51,961 nucleotides of DNA from Desulfurococcales archaeon ex4484_217_1 (GTDB lineage: Archaea > Thermoproteota > Thermoprotei_A > EX4484-217-1): contig NJED01000013.1 in assembly GCA_002254745.1 (NCBI GenBank), forward strand, positions 1 through 51,961, in the 5' to 3' direction. Position 1 is the stretch's first letter. Each line of letters begins with the position of its first letter. Below, in pieces: positions 1 through 7,890 of the stretch. A program made the translations under genes and the position numbers. The notes under the pieces were generated by a model. That model was given only the letters and a program-made list of their open reading frames with translations. It had not been told where the DNA came from and ran no database searches.

Positions 1-528
1 AAAGCAGTTACTATACTACTACGTGGAGCAAACGACATGGAGCTTGATGAAGCAGAAAGAAGCATTCATGACGCACTAAGCGTATTAAGAAACGTACTTA
101 AAGAACCTAAGATTGTTGGTGGTGGAGGAGCACCAGAAGTAGAGTTAGCTATGAGACTTAGAGAGCATGCAAGAGCCAGAGGAGGTAAGGAAGCATTAGC
201 TATAGAAGCATATGCTGACGCGCTAGAGGAAATAGCTTTAATTCTTGTAGAATCAGCAGGGTTAGATCCATTAGATGCTAGAGCACAGTTAAGAGCATAT
301 CACGAGAAAGGATTTATAAATGCTGGAGTAGATGTAGTCCAAGGCAAGGTCTTAGAAGATATGGTTAAGGTAAACATAATAGATCCTACCTTGGTAAAGA
401 AGCAAGTACTTAAGAGTGCAACTGAAGCAGCAACAGCAATATTGAAAATAGATGATATTATAGCAGCTGCTCCACCGAAGAAGAAGGAGAAAGAGAGGGA
501 GAGAGAAGGGGAGAAATTTAAGTTCTAA
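1..528 (+). CDS. Thermosome (group II chaperonin) subunit, C-terminal part
   Basis: The frame is open from base 1, so the 5' part lies outside the window. What remains is the end of the intermediate and equatorial domains of a group II chaperonin, the ATP-driven double-ring folding machine of the archaeal cytoplasm. The family signatures are VVGGGGAPEVELA (as IVGGGGAPEVELAMRL), ALEEIALILVESAGLDP, and the late segment GVDVVQGKVLEDMVKVNIIDP. The tail after the last conserved helix is a charged KKKEKEREREGEKFKF run, normal for crenarchaeal thermosomes, which usually end in a disordered charged tail. The alpha/beta/gamma type cannot be told from this fragment. The rpo6 frame follows almost without a gap. 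Confidence 0.95.
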   Translation, partial: KAVTILLRGANDMELDEAERSIHDALSVLRNVLKEPKIVGGGGAPEVELAMRLREHARARGGKEALAIEAYADALEEIALILVESAGLDPLDARAQLRAYHEKGFINAGVDVVQGKVLEDMVKVNIIDPTLVKKQVLKSATEAATAILKIDDIIAAAPPKKKEKEREREGEKFKF

Positions 529-536
529 AGTTTGAA

Positions 537-833
537 ATAATTTTTTCGGCTAAGGAACAGTACGTTAATAAGATAAAAATTGGACCACCTAGGCTTACAA
601 AATATGAAAGAGCTAGAATTATTGGCGCTAGAGCATTGCAGTTAACTATGGGTGCTCCTCCGCTTATACCTCCTGAAATGATTGATTCATCGGATCCTCT
701 TGAAATAGCTGAAAAGGAATTGAAAATGAAAATACTTCCAATAACTATTAGGAGGAGGCTTCCAACAGGAGAGTACCAAGATATCCCTCTTAAATGGCTT
801 TTAGAAGCAGAAGAAAGTATGTTTGGCAGTTAA
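537..833 (+). CDS. rpo6: RNA polymerase subunit Rpo6 (RpoK/omega), start codon not identifiable
   Basis: Rpo6 is the small omega-like subunit that clamps the Rpo1 C-terminus during RNA polymerase assembly. The diagnostic motif IGPPRLTKYERARIIGARAL lies at 582-641, followed by GAPPLIPPE, a DPLEIAEKEL helix, and LPITIRRRLPTGEYQDIPL at the end. The first ATG in frame (636) falls after the conserved motif, so it cannot be the start. The frame is open back to the stop at 519-521, but that stretch holds no ATG, GTG or TTG; only ATA (537) or ATT (540) occur. The start given here is therefore nominal. Either a rare start codon is used or the 5' end has been lost by a deletion next to the thermosome stop. 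Confidence 0.85.
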   Translation: MIFSAKEQYVNKIKIGPPRLTKYERARIIGARALQLTMGAPPLIPPEMIDSSDPLEIAEKELKMKILPITIRRRLPTGEYQDIPLKWLLEAEESMFGS

Positions 834-901
834 TTTAAAATCCTATGTCTCGATTATAAGGTTAAAGCGTATACTTCAAGTAAAGCACGTTGTTACGGTA
901 C

Positions 902-2944
902 ATGTTCATGCTACCCAGGAAATATGTGCTTGTAATAGCGGAAAAACCTAAGGCAGCATTAAAAATAGCTCAAGCTCTATCTAAAGTAAAACCTGTGAAA
1001 CATAGAATGTACGGTGTACCATACTGGGTAGTTTATCATAGCGAAATACCCTACGTTATTGCTTCAGCCGCGGGGCATCTTTTCGCATTAACAACAAGCG
1101 AACATGGTTTTCCCGTTTTTAAGTACTATTGGGTACCGGTATGGGCTGTTGATAAAGAAGCAAAATATACTAGACCATACTATTTAGTACTTAAGAACTT
1201 ATGTAAGTACGCTATAGCCTTTGTAAACGCATGCGATTACGATATTGAGGGCTCAGTTATAGGTTATCTCATAATAAAGGAATTCGGCGACCTGGGCAGA
1301 GCTTATAGGGCAAAATTCTCAGCACTAACTTCTCAGGACCTACGTCAAGCCTTTAGACGTCTAAGCAAAGGCCTCGATATGTCCATGGTAGAAGCAGGGC
1401 TATGTAGGCACGAGCTTGATTGGATATGGGGTATAAACGTTAGCAGAGCATTAATGTTTGCTGTAAAAATCGCTACAGGTAAAAGAATAATTCTAAGTGC
1501 TGGCCGTGTCCAATCACCAACATTAGTAGAAGTTGTTAGCACTGAAAAGCAAAGAAACCTCTTCATACCAACACCTATCTTCAACATTAACGTTAACGTA
1601 GCCATAGGCGGGAGAACGTACACTCTTGAGTACTTAGGCAAACCATTTACAAGAAAAAAAGAAGCAGAAGAGGTATTAAAAGAAATTAAAAAGGAGAAAT
1701 GGGCAATCGTAGAGAATGTAAGATATGAAGTAGAGAAAATAAAGCCCCCACCACCCTTCAACTTAGGTGATTTACAAGCTGAAGCATCTAAAATATACGG
1801 CTTTTCTCCTTTAAAAACCCAAGAGCTGGCTGAACAACTGTACTTAGATGCGTTAATAAGCTATCCTAGGACAAATAGTCAAAAACTACCGTTAACAATA
1901 GGTTACGAGACAATAATGTTAAAGCTTAAGGAGAACCCAGAATACAGAAACTATGTTGAAAACTTATTGAAAGAGTCAAGAGGCGTACTGAAGCCTCATG
2001 AAGGGGTAAAGACGGATCCAGCACATCCAGCAATATATCCTACGGGGCTAAGGCCAAGAAAACTAAGTGTAGATCAGCAAAAAATCTATGATTTAATTGT
2101 TAAAAGGTTTTTAGCTACGTTCTCCGCTGATGTGATATTACACTCCATAACGGTGCATCTTAGAATTACAAGGTTTAAATTCAAATTAAAGCTTAGAAGA
2201 CTATATTTAAAGGGCTGGCTAAAATACTACCCCTTCCTAAACATAAACTATGTTGAAAACCTACCTTTTATAGGTAAAGGTCAAAAATTACCCATAGTTA
2301 GAGCTAGAGTATTAACAACATATTCTAGATACGGTAAGTCTTATGATAAAACATCGCTGCTTAAATGGATGGAAAGTGTTAACATAGGAACAGAGAGTAC
2401 TAGGGCTAGAATAATTGAAAACCTGTTTTCCAGAGGATATTTGAAAATTGTAGGAGGGAAAATAGAAGTTACACCGCTAGGCTACGCGGTCTCTGAAATT
2501 CTGGAAAAATATTTCAAGGACTTAACTAGCGTCGAGCTTACACGAAAATTTGAAAAAATGCTTAACGATATTAGAGAAGGCCGCATGAAGAGAGAGAATG
2601 TAGTTCTTGAATCTAAAAACATTCTCTCAAAAATTCTTTTAGAGTTTAAAGCTAAAGCTGCTGAAAAAGCAGGCATAGAATTAGGTAAAAGTCTAAAATA
2701 CATCCCCGTAGAAAACAAGTGTATTATATGCGAAGGCGAAGTTGTAAACATGAAGCTATGTAAAAATCATTTAGAGGCTTTGGAAAATCTTTTTAAACAA
2801 TACAAAGTATGGGTTTATGCTTACGGCTCTATTCCATGGAGAGAATACTTGAAAAAAGTGTTCTCGCTAAATGTCTCTGGAAAATGGGTTAGAGAAGTAG
2901 CCAAGGGAATCCTAGATAAAGTAATAGAAGCTAACCCCCAATAA
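902..2944 (+). CDS. topA: Type IA DNA topoisomerase (topoisomerase I)
   Basis: Type IA topoisomerases relax or decatenate DNA by passing a strand through a transient single-strand break. The protein opens with the TOPRIM segment YVLVIAEKPKAALKIAQAL. It carries the acidic TOPRIM motif in NACDYDIEGSVIG, the cap motif SAGRVQSPTL, and the catalytic segment LISYPRTNSQKLP, whose Tyr (about residue 321) forms the 5'-phosphotyrosine link. A C-terminal zinc-binding segment with CIICEGEV and LCKNH sits near residues 607-625. The length (about 680 residues) is normal for crenarchaeal TopA. I start at ATG 902; a second ATG at 908 or a TTG at 890 is possible. The 3' end overlaps the convergent signal peptidase gene by 14 bp. 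Confidence 0.96.
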   Translation: MFMLPRKYVLVIAEKPKAALKIAQALSKVKPVKHRMYGVPYWVVYHSEIPYVIASAAGHLFALTTSEHGFPVFKYYWVPVWAVDKEAKYTRPYYLVLKNLCKYAIAFVNACDYDIEGSVIGYLIIKEFGDLGRAYRAKFSALTSQDLRQAFRRLSKGLDMSMVEAGLCRHELDWIWGINVSRALMFAVKIATGKRIILSAGRVQSPTLVEVVSTEKQRNLFIPTPIFNINVNVAIGGRTYTLEYLGKPFTRKKEAEEVLKEIKKEKWAIVENVRYEVEKIKPPPPFNLGDLQAEASKIYGFSPLKTQELAEQLYLDALISYPRTNSQKLPLTIGYETIMLKLKENPEYRNYVENLLKESRGVLKPHEGVKTDPAHPAIYPTGLRPRKLSVDQQKIYDLIVKRFLATFSADVILHSITVHLRITRFKFKLKLRRLYLKGWLKYYPFLNINYVENLPFIGKGQKLPIVRARVLTTYSRYGKSYDKTSLLKWMESVNIGTESTRARIIENLFSRGYLKIVGGKIEVTPLGYAVSEILEKYFKDLTSVELTRKFEKMLNDIREGRMKRENVVLESKNILSKILLEFKAKAAEKAGIELGKSLKYIPVENKCIICEGEVVNMKLCKNHLEALENLFKQYKVWVYAYGSIPWREYLKKVFSLNVSGKWVREVAKGILDKVIEANPQ

Positions 2945-3422
2945 TATTGTGGAAGAGTATTGAGAAGTACCCTACGTAGGGTATTCTGAAAGGCTCACCA
3001 TTTATGCATAGTACTTTTCCTAGAATAGCATCTTCAGGAACATACCATTGATCAGGTAGGGGATTTGCGTCACCTTTGGTCCTAAAATATTTCACACCAT
3101 TTTTTATGATAACATTTACTACTCTATGAACTATAGGAGTCCTTAATTTTCTAACATACCCTTTTTTAAGCGAGTAAACTACTTTATCGAAAACTATGAT
3201 ATCTCCGGGTTTAATATCTTCAGGTTTAACTCCCACAATTACTACAACATCACCTATGTTTAACGTAGGTACCATACTTGAGCTTTCTACAGCAGCCAAA
3301 GGTATTGATGTGTTTAATAACATACGTAGAATAATAGGGGATAATAGCATTAATGCTAAGACCAGGATGAATATAGCATTTTCCCTTACGTACCTGAACT
3401 TGCTCATAGTTAATCTCAGCAT
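2931..3422 (-). CDS. Signal peptidase I (Sec11 type)
   Basis: A membrane-bound signal peptidase that removes signal peptides from exported proteins on the outer face of the membrane. One N-terminal membrane segment (about residues 16-36) is followed by the catalytic-Ser box ESSSMVPTL (Ser49 before Met50), the GDVVVIVG barrel strand, IVHRVV with the catalytic His (His99), and TKGDANPLPD with the acidic residues. A His in place of the bacterial Lys makes it the Sec11/SipW class used by archaea and the ER. The length of 163 residues is typical. An internal ATG at residue 6 is an alternative start. Confidence 0.93.
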   Translation of the reverse strand: MLRLTMSKFRYVRENAIFILVLALMLLSPIILRMLLNTSIPLAAVESSSMVPTLNIGDVVVIVGVKPEDIKPGDIIVFDKVVYSLKKGYVRKLRTPIVHRVVNVIIKNGVKYFRTKGDANPLPDQWYVPEDAILGKVLCINGEPFRIPYVGYFSILFHNIIGG

Positions 3423-3531
3423 CTATAGTATAGAGGCATACTTTAATATTTTTGGCATATATACTCTAGTTAGATCCTAATAACCAATATATAGCAGCTA
3501 CATTTAGCTGTCATACCGTAGTGTGCTAAAG

Positions 3532-4191
3532 ATGAATGAAAAATATAGAATCTCTCTAATATCAGTAATTAGCGCAACCTTAGCTTCCTCTTTAACTGCT
3601 ATAGGTAGTGAAGGCGTGGTATACTTAGGTTTAATATATGTTCCATTAAGGGAGCACTATGTAGCCGCTATACCCTACTTCTTCATACTTTTAAGCCTAT
3701 GGATAGTGTACGTTAACGCTTTAAAGGGGAAATTGAAGCCTATAATTTTAGCTACTATTACATGTTTAATTGGTTTTTACTTCTGCTTAATTACCACCAT
3801 AAGTACTATGAGCCAGAAAGTCTTTGAAAATTATGTGAGTTTCGGTATTAACTCCCTACTCGTTATTACGGGTAGTAGCTATTTAATGTATAAGTATAAT
3901 GTTTCTAAGAAAATGTTTTCCTATTTTTCCAGCAGAGATACTATAGATAAAATTAGTGTTTCTGCAGCTTTTCTTGTTCTTGGAGTATCTAGAATCCTTG
4001 TAAGAAGCGTTTATTTGCCCGTATCTTTATCTTTTCTCTTTCTTTCATGGATAGTAACTTTCATTATTTTAAGAAGCTCCCCCCTCATGGAAACTAACAT
4101 GATGTTAAATTTTGAGTTATTTATGTGCAGTACTGCAGTGTTTGCATGGATCAACATGGTTTATTTAATTTTGCTTAGAGCAATACTATAA
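3532..4191 (+). CDS. Polytopic membrane protein of unknown function
   Basis: About 220 residues with roughly six hydrophobic segments separated by short loops (for example VISATLASSLTAIG, YFFILLSLWIVYVNAL, IILATITCLIGFYFCL, ISVSAAFLVLGVSRILV, FLFLSWIVTFIIL and a C-terminal segment). I see no catalytic or transport motif and do not recognise the family. ATG 3532 is preferred; GTG 3523 in the same frame is possible. A TATA-like AATATATAG at 3487-3495 would place the transcript start close to the gene. The last bases overlap the convergent zinc-ribbon gene by 6 bp. Residue use and codon composition look like the neighbours, so I read it as a real gene. Confidence 0.7.
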   Translation: MNEKYRISLISVISATLASSLTAIGSEGVVYLGLIYVPLREHYVAAIPYFFILLSLWIVYVNALKGKLKPIILATITCLIGFYFCLITTISTMSQKVFENYVSFGINSLLVITGSSYLMYKYNVSKKMFSYFSSRDTIDKISVSAAFLVLGVSRILVRSVYLPVSLSFLFLSWIVTFIILRSSPLMETNMMLNFELFMCSTAVFAWINMVYLILLRAIL

Positions 4192-4500
4192 TTCTTCCTC
4201 AATATCTATCTCAAAAACTTCTCCCTCAACCTCTGCCTTACTCTCTTCTTCAGCTTTCAGTACACTCTTACCTTTTGCACCTTCTACTTCTACTTCACCA
4301 CTTCCTCCGACTTTGATTTTACTTACAACAGCTCTCCACTTATGTCCGTTAGGACATTCATACATGCCCATAATAGTTATTGTTATCCTGCCTCGCGCAT
4401 CAGGTATGGGCGCTACTAACTGCCATGTTTTATATGGTTTTTCTACTTCAACACCACAGTAGGGACATATGTTGGGTTTTCTCCTAGACCTTCTAGGCAT
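4186..4500 (-). CDS. Small zinc-ribbon protein with acidic tail
   Basis: A basic N-terminus (PRRSRRK) leads into a compact zinc ribbon with ligands CPYC (Cys12, Cys15) and CPNGH (Cys49, His53). A glutamate-rich C-terminus of about 35 residues ends EIDIEEEL. The core pattern CP-C-EVEKP-KTW-L-P, then an RG turn and CPNGH--RA-V, recurs in the 50-residue protein at 11593-11745, so the two are paralogues. The ribosome site GGGGAT stands 6-7 bases before the ATG. No enzymatic function is suggested. Binding to nucleic acid, the ribosome or a polymerase is plausible from the basic-ribbon-acidic layout, but that is inference. Confidence 0.8.
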   Translation of the reverse strand: MPRRSRRKPNICPYCGVEVEKPYKTWQLVAPIPDARGRITITIMGMYECPNGHKWRAVVSKIKVGGSGEVEVEGAKGKSVLKAEEESKAEVEGEVFEIDIEEEL

Positions 4501-4549
4501 GTATTAATCCCCTATTGACCTAGTATTAGCATGGGTTAATAATTTTGAC

Positions 4550-5359
4550 CTATGGACTTAGCCTTACAATCTCTACTTTAAAGTCTTTAAGTTCTTTTAA
4601 TATTTCCTGGGCTACATCTGAGAATACGTGTTCTACTTTTTCAGGACTAGTTGTATAGACTGTTACTTCGAGCTCAACATATCCTGGAGCTAGTTTTCTT
4701 ACGCGAATATCTGGAGCTACTTTAACAACGCCCTTATATGATGTTATTGCTCTACGTATCTTATCTCCAACATCATCTAGGTCGTATGGTGCTTCAATTC
4801 TGACCTTTATTTTAACAGTATATAGTTCCGAATATATTTTAAGAGCCCTTCTTAAAACAAGGTAATTAGGTATTTTAACTATGCTCCCATCCTTAGTTTT
4901 TATTTCAGTGTAAAGAGCTCCTATGTTTTTAACCTTGCCCGTAACATTGCCTATGGAGACCATATCACCGATAACAAGAATTTTACCTAACAATATAGCA
5001 TAATATGATATTACGTTCGTAAAAATGTTTCTAGCAGAAAGAGCAATTATTAGGACAATCCCTATTGTTCCAAGGAGTAGGAATATGTTTGCAGTAAATA
5101 ATGATATTATTATCAGCAATATTAGGGTATAAACGATTACAGTTAGCACGTTATGTATTTTAACATAGGCTGATTGTGAAATCATGTTCCGCTGAACCAT
5201 ACGTCTAAGCATATTATTGACTGTTTTAAGTATAGCAACGCCAACAACAAACGCTAACGCAGCATATATTATTTGGACCATTAAAGGGTGAGATAGAATT
5301 TGCTGAAGCTGGCTAATGTAGTAGTCTATTATTGAGGTAAGTGTTTCGGCTTCTTGCAA
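4550..5359 (-). CDS. MscS-family mechanosensitive ion channel
   Basis: Small-conductance mechanosensitive channels open under membrane tension and release solutes during osmotic downshock. Three hydrophobic segments occupy about residues 22-130; the third, ending LIIALSARNIFTNVISYYAI, is the pore-lining helix. It is followed by the beta domain signature GKILVIGDMVSIGNVTGKV and KTKDGSIVKIPN, then an alpha/beta C-terminal cage domain. The length of 269 residues fits a minimal MscS. The start is TTG at 5359 with GGTGAAG a few bases upstream. It lies 5 bp after the stop of the RCK/TrkA gene and is very probably cotranscribed with it, a pairing that suggests shared control of turgor and potassium. 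Confidence 0.93.
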   Translation of the reverse strand: MQEAETLTSIIDYYISQLQQILSHPLMVQIIYAALAFVVGVAILKTVNNMLRRMVQRNMISQSAYVKIHNVLTVIVYTLILLIIISLFTANIFLLLGTIGIVLIIALSARNIFTNVISYYAILLGKILVIGDMVSIGNVTGKVKNIGALYTEIKTKDGSIVKIPNYLVLRRALKIYSELYTVKIKVRIEAPYDLDDVGDKIRRAITSYKGVVKVAPDIRVRKLAPGYVELEVTVYTTSPEKVEHVFSDVAQEILKELKDFKVEIVRLSP

Positions 5360-5364
5360 CTACT

Positions 5365-6018
5365 TCACCTAAACGCTCTTATGAATTCTTCAACTATGTC
5401 GTTTCTAACTAACGCTATCACTTCGTATCCTGGTCTTAATTCTCTAACTTCCTCAGGGTCTAAGAACCTTTCTCCGTCAAATACTGCTATAACCTTTGAT
5501 GCTAAAGGTAGCCTAAGATCATCAAGAGTTTTACCTATGCTAGTATCGTTCTCAGCAAGAGTTATTGAAACTAAACCGTAAGTTCCTGAAAATATGGGTG
5601 AAATGTTTATTAGCGAATACTTTCCCTCAATAAAGCTCTGTATTAAACCGGCTATAACGTAGGGTACACATATAGCTCTCTCAATGCCCACTCTTTCAAG
5701 CAGTCTTGCAACTTTCTCATCTTTAACCCTGACAATTATTCTTGGAACACCATGTTCTCTAGCTATTAGTGCTACAAACAAGTTAACTTCATCCTTATCT
5801 GTTGTTGCAACCATGACATCGAGTTTTCTTAAATCAACTTCCTCATATAGGGAAAGATCTGTAGCATCCTTATTTATTGCATAAACGTCAGCTTCCTCAG
5901 CAACTAGCTTACACTTCTCTTTATCCTTATCTACAACTATTACCTCATTGCCTTTACCTGAAAGCATTCTGGCTAAATGTCTACCAGTATCCCCTGCACC
6001 TATTATTAATATTCTCAT
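5365..6018 (-). CDS. TrkA-type potassium channel/transporter regulator (RCK_N and RCK_C)
   Basis: A cytoplasmic NAD(H)/nucleotide-binding gating subunit for K+ channels or transporters. The N-terminal Rossmann half has GAGDTGRHLARML (glycine-rich loop) and VIVVDKDKEKC with the ribose-binding Asp, then DATDLSLYEEVDL and VATTDKDEVNLFVALIAR, which are standard for TrkA-N. The second half (from about residue 135) is a TrkA-C domain ending in GYEVIALVRND. ATG 6018 begins the Rossmann strand (MRILIIGAGD); a GTG nine bases upstream is possible. No potassium pore gene is in the window. The adjacent downstream MscS-like gene is probably in the same operon. Confidence 0.92.
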   Translation of the reverse strand: MRILIIGAGDTGRHLARMLSGKGNEVIVVDKDKEKCKLVAEEADVYAINKDATDLSLYEEVDLRKLDVMVATTDKDEVNLFVALIAREHGVPRIIVRVKDEKVARLLERVGIERAICVPYVIAGLIQSFIEGKYSLINISPIFSGTYGLVSITLAENDTSIGKTLDDLRLPLASKVIAVFDGERFLDPEEVRELRPGYEVIALVRNDIVEEFIRAFR

Positions 6019-6123
6019 TATCCCCACATCGCCTTTTGCTATACAACTTAAACTCCTAACCTAATTTAAAATAAAACGTTACCACTTTAACTTTTTCTAA
6101 CAACGCAGTGTTTTATAGTTTTA

Positions 6124-6423
6124 TTAAACCATGATGTAATATAGGAGAGCTAAAAAGTAGGCTATGGATGAGAAAATACCTACTTTAACTAGGTCTAATC
6201 GAGTAACGTATGTGGAAAATATTTGAAAGACCATAATAGAGAAGATAATTACGAGAAGATACGGTTTTATTTTGAGCAGAGATAGAAATAACGGAATATT
6301 ATAAGTTATTATGAGAAGTAGAGATGTAAGTCTCGGCTCTTTTGTCTCTTTACATAGCAGGAACATGAAGTATGATGTTAGTGAATTTAGTATTAGAATT
6401 AAGGCTGCTATGCTTCTATACAT
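6124..6423 (-). CDS. Small hydrophobic membrane protein, unknown
   Basis: A 99-residue protein that is almost entirely hydrophobic, with four likely membrane helices (about residues 4-24, 31-50, 54-74 and 80-98) and a short charged loop CKETKEPR after the first. I recognise no family. It stands alone between the RCK gene and the divergent enolase gene. A weak AAGGG lies upstream of the ATG. It could be real or a spurious frame in AT-rich sequence; the even spacing of the helices favours a real gene. Confidence 0.5.
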   Translation of the reverse strand: MYRSIAALILILNSLTSYFMFLLCKETKEPRLTSLLLIITYNIPLFLSLLKIKPYLLVIIFSIMVFQIFSTYVTRLDLVKVGIFSSIAYFLALLYYIMV

Positions 6424-6500
6424 TTGCTTTAACCCTTACTACTTTCTTCGTATAGTAACGTATTTTAGAGTAATTCCCTAAAGTTACTTTGGCTGAAAAC

Positions 6501-7736
6501 ATGCGTGATTTAGTTGACTTCGTACTTGAAGAATCTTATAAAATATGCCACGTTAAGGGCAGGCAGATTATAGATTCTAGAGGAAGGCCTACGGTAGAAG
6601 CTGAAGTAGCTACTGTAGGTGGTGGCGTAGGTATATCCCAAGTTCCAGCTGGTGCTTCTAAGGGAGCTTATGAAGCATGGGAGCTAAGAGATAATGATCC
6701 ACGTAAGTTTAAGGGTTATAGTGTTCTTAAAGCCGTTGAAAACATTAACAATGTTATTGCTAAGGAAATTGTAGACCTTGACTCTAGGAGGCAAAGATTC
6801 ATAGATAGAAAAATGATAGAGCTTGATGGAACACCAAATAAGTCTAAGCTCGGAGCCAATGCCATACTTGCCGTGTCGATGTCCGTACTCAAAGCGGCAG
6901 CTGACACCTACGGTATCCCTCTTTTCAGATATATCGGCGGCTATAATGCTAGAGTCTTACCGGTAGATAGTTTTAGAGAAGCTATTAGAGTAGCTTGCGA
7001 AGTCTACTATGAGCTCGAAAATATACTCAAGGAAAAATACGGCTTAATAGCGGTAAACGTTGGTGATGAAGGAGGGTTCGCCCCCCCAATGAAGACTAGT
7101 AGAGAAGCCCTAGACGCTCTAGTTAAAGCTATTAGAAAGGCAGGGTATGTTGAAGGCAGCGATGTTGCTTTAGCCTTAGATGCTGCAGCTACAAGCTTCT
7201 ACAGTAAAGGCAAATACTTTGTCGATGGGAAACATTTAGACCCTTCACAGCTTTTAGAGTACTACATTGACCTCGTAAACGAATACCCTATTGTTAGTAT
7301 TGAAGACCCGTTTTACGAAGAAGATTTTGAAACGTTTTCCCAATTAACGTCCGAAATAGGGAATAAAGTTTTGGTGGTAGGTGATGACTTGTTTGTAACG
7401 AACATTAGCAGACTTAAGAAAGGCATAGAAGCAAGAGCAGCTAATGCCATTCTAATTAAGATGAACCAGATAGGTACAGTAAGTGAGACATTAGATGTAG
7501 TAAACTACGCTACTAAGCATGGCTATAGGCCAATAATTAGCCATAGAAGCGGCGAGACAGAAGACTATATGATAGCTGATTTAGCTGTAGGGTTAAATGT
7601 TGGCGCTATAAAAACAGGGGCACCAGCGAGAGGGGAAAGAACTGTAAAGTATAATAGACTATTAAGGATAAGTGAAATCCTAGCTGAAGAAGCAGAATAT
7701 GCTGGGTTTGAAGTGTTTCCTGTAAAACCCAAATAA
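6501..7736 (+). CDS. eno: Enolase lacking an internal catalytic segment
   Basis: Enolase interconverts 2-phosphoglycerate and phosphoenolpyruvate in glycolysis and gluconeogenesis. Nearly every landmark is present: IIDSRGRPTVEAEV, the GASKGAYEA loop, KLGANAILAVSMS, VGDEGGFAPP, ALDAAATSF, VSIEDPFYEEDF, GDDLFVTN, ILIKMNQIGT, ISHRSGETED and IKTGAPARGERTVKYN. However, the chain passes straight from NARVLPV to DSFREAI at about 6962-6968. Other enolases have about 27-28 further residues there (consensus MMNIINGGKHA...QEFMIMPVGA), including the loop His and the general-acid Glu (His159 and Glu168 in yeast numbering). The loss is in frame, so the product would be made but should be inactive. ATG 6501 is preferred, with TTG 6489 possible. 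Confidence 0.9.
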   Translation: MRDLVDFVLEESYKICHVKGRQIIDSRGRPTVEAEVATVGGGVGISQVPAGASKGAYEAWELRDNDPRKFKGYSVLKAVENINNVIAKEIVDLDSRRQRFIDRKMIELDGTPNKSKLGANAILAVSMSVLKAAADTYGIPLFRYIGGYNARVLPVDSFREAIRVACEVYYELENILKEKYGLIAVNVGDEGGFAPPMKTSREALDALVKAIRKAGYVEGSDVALALDAAATSFYSKGKYFVDGKHLDPSQLLEYYIDLVNEYPIVSIEDPFYEEDFETFSQLTSEIGNKVLVVGDDLFVTNISRLKKGIEARAANAILIKMNQIGTVSETLDVVNYATKHGYRPIISHRSGETEDYMIADLAVGLNVGAIKTGAPARGERTVKYNRLLRISEILAEEAEYAGFEVFPVKPK

Positions 7737-7847
7737 GCTTTTAAATTTTAAACATAAAAATACGTTTGAGGCTATGATGAAGGTTAAAAGCGAGGAATAA
7801 ATGACTGAAACCAGGCTTCTGAGCTTAAGAAAGTATAATAGACTATT
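7646..7847 (+). repeat. 18-bp direct repeat shared by the enolase 3' end and its downstream spacer
   Basis: The 18 bases AAAGTATAATAGACTATT occur exactly at 7646-7663, inside the enolase gene (coding for KYNRLL), and again at 7830-7847 in the spacer before the convergent CdvB paralogue. The flanks differ. The spacer copy sits in a short open frame that also reads KYNRLL, which looks like a partial duplication of the gene end. Only the two ends of this span are repeated. Confidence 0.6.
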
Positions 7848-7890
7848 GAAATTTTTGTTGTTAATAAAAAAACAAAATCCTAGTTTCTCT

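Noticed and set aside
7768..7826. Possible C/D sRNA between enolase and the CdvB paralogue (ATGATGA at 7774, CTGA at 7805 and 7819, TATA-like block upstream).
   Set aside because: The spacings do not fit (24 bases from C box to the first CTGA, no room for a C' box) and there is no terminal stem. The same bases also hold the partial enolase-end repeat.
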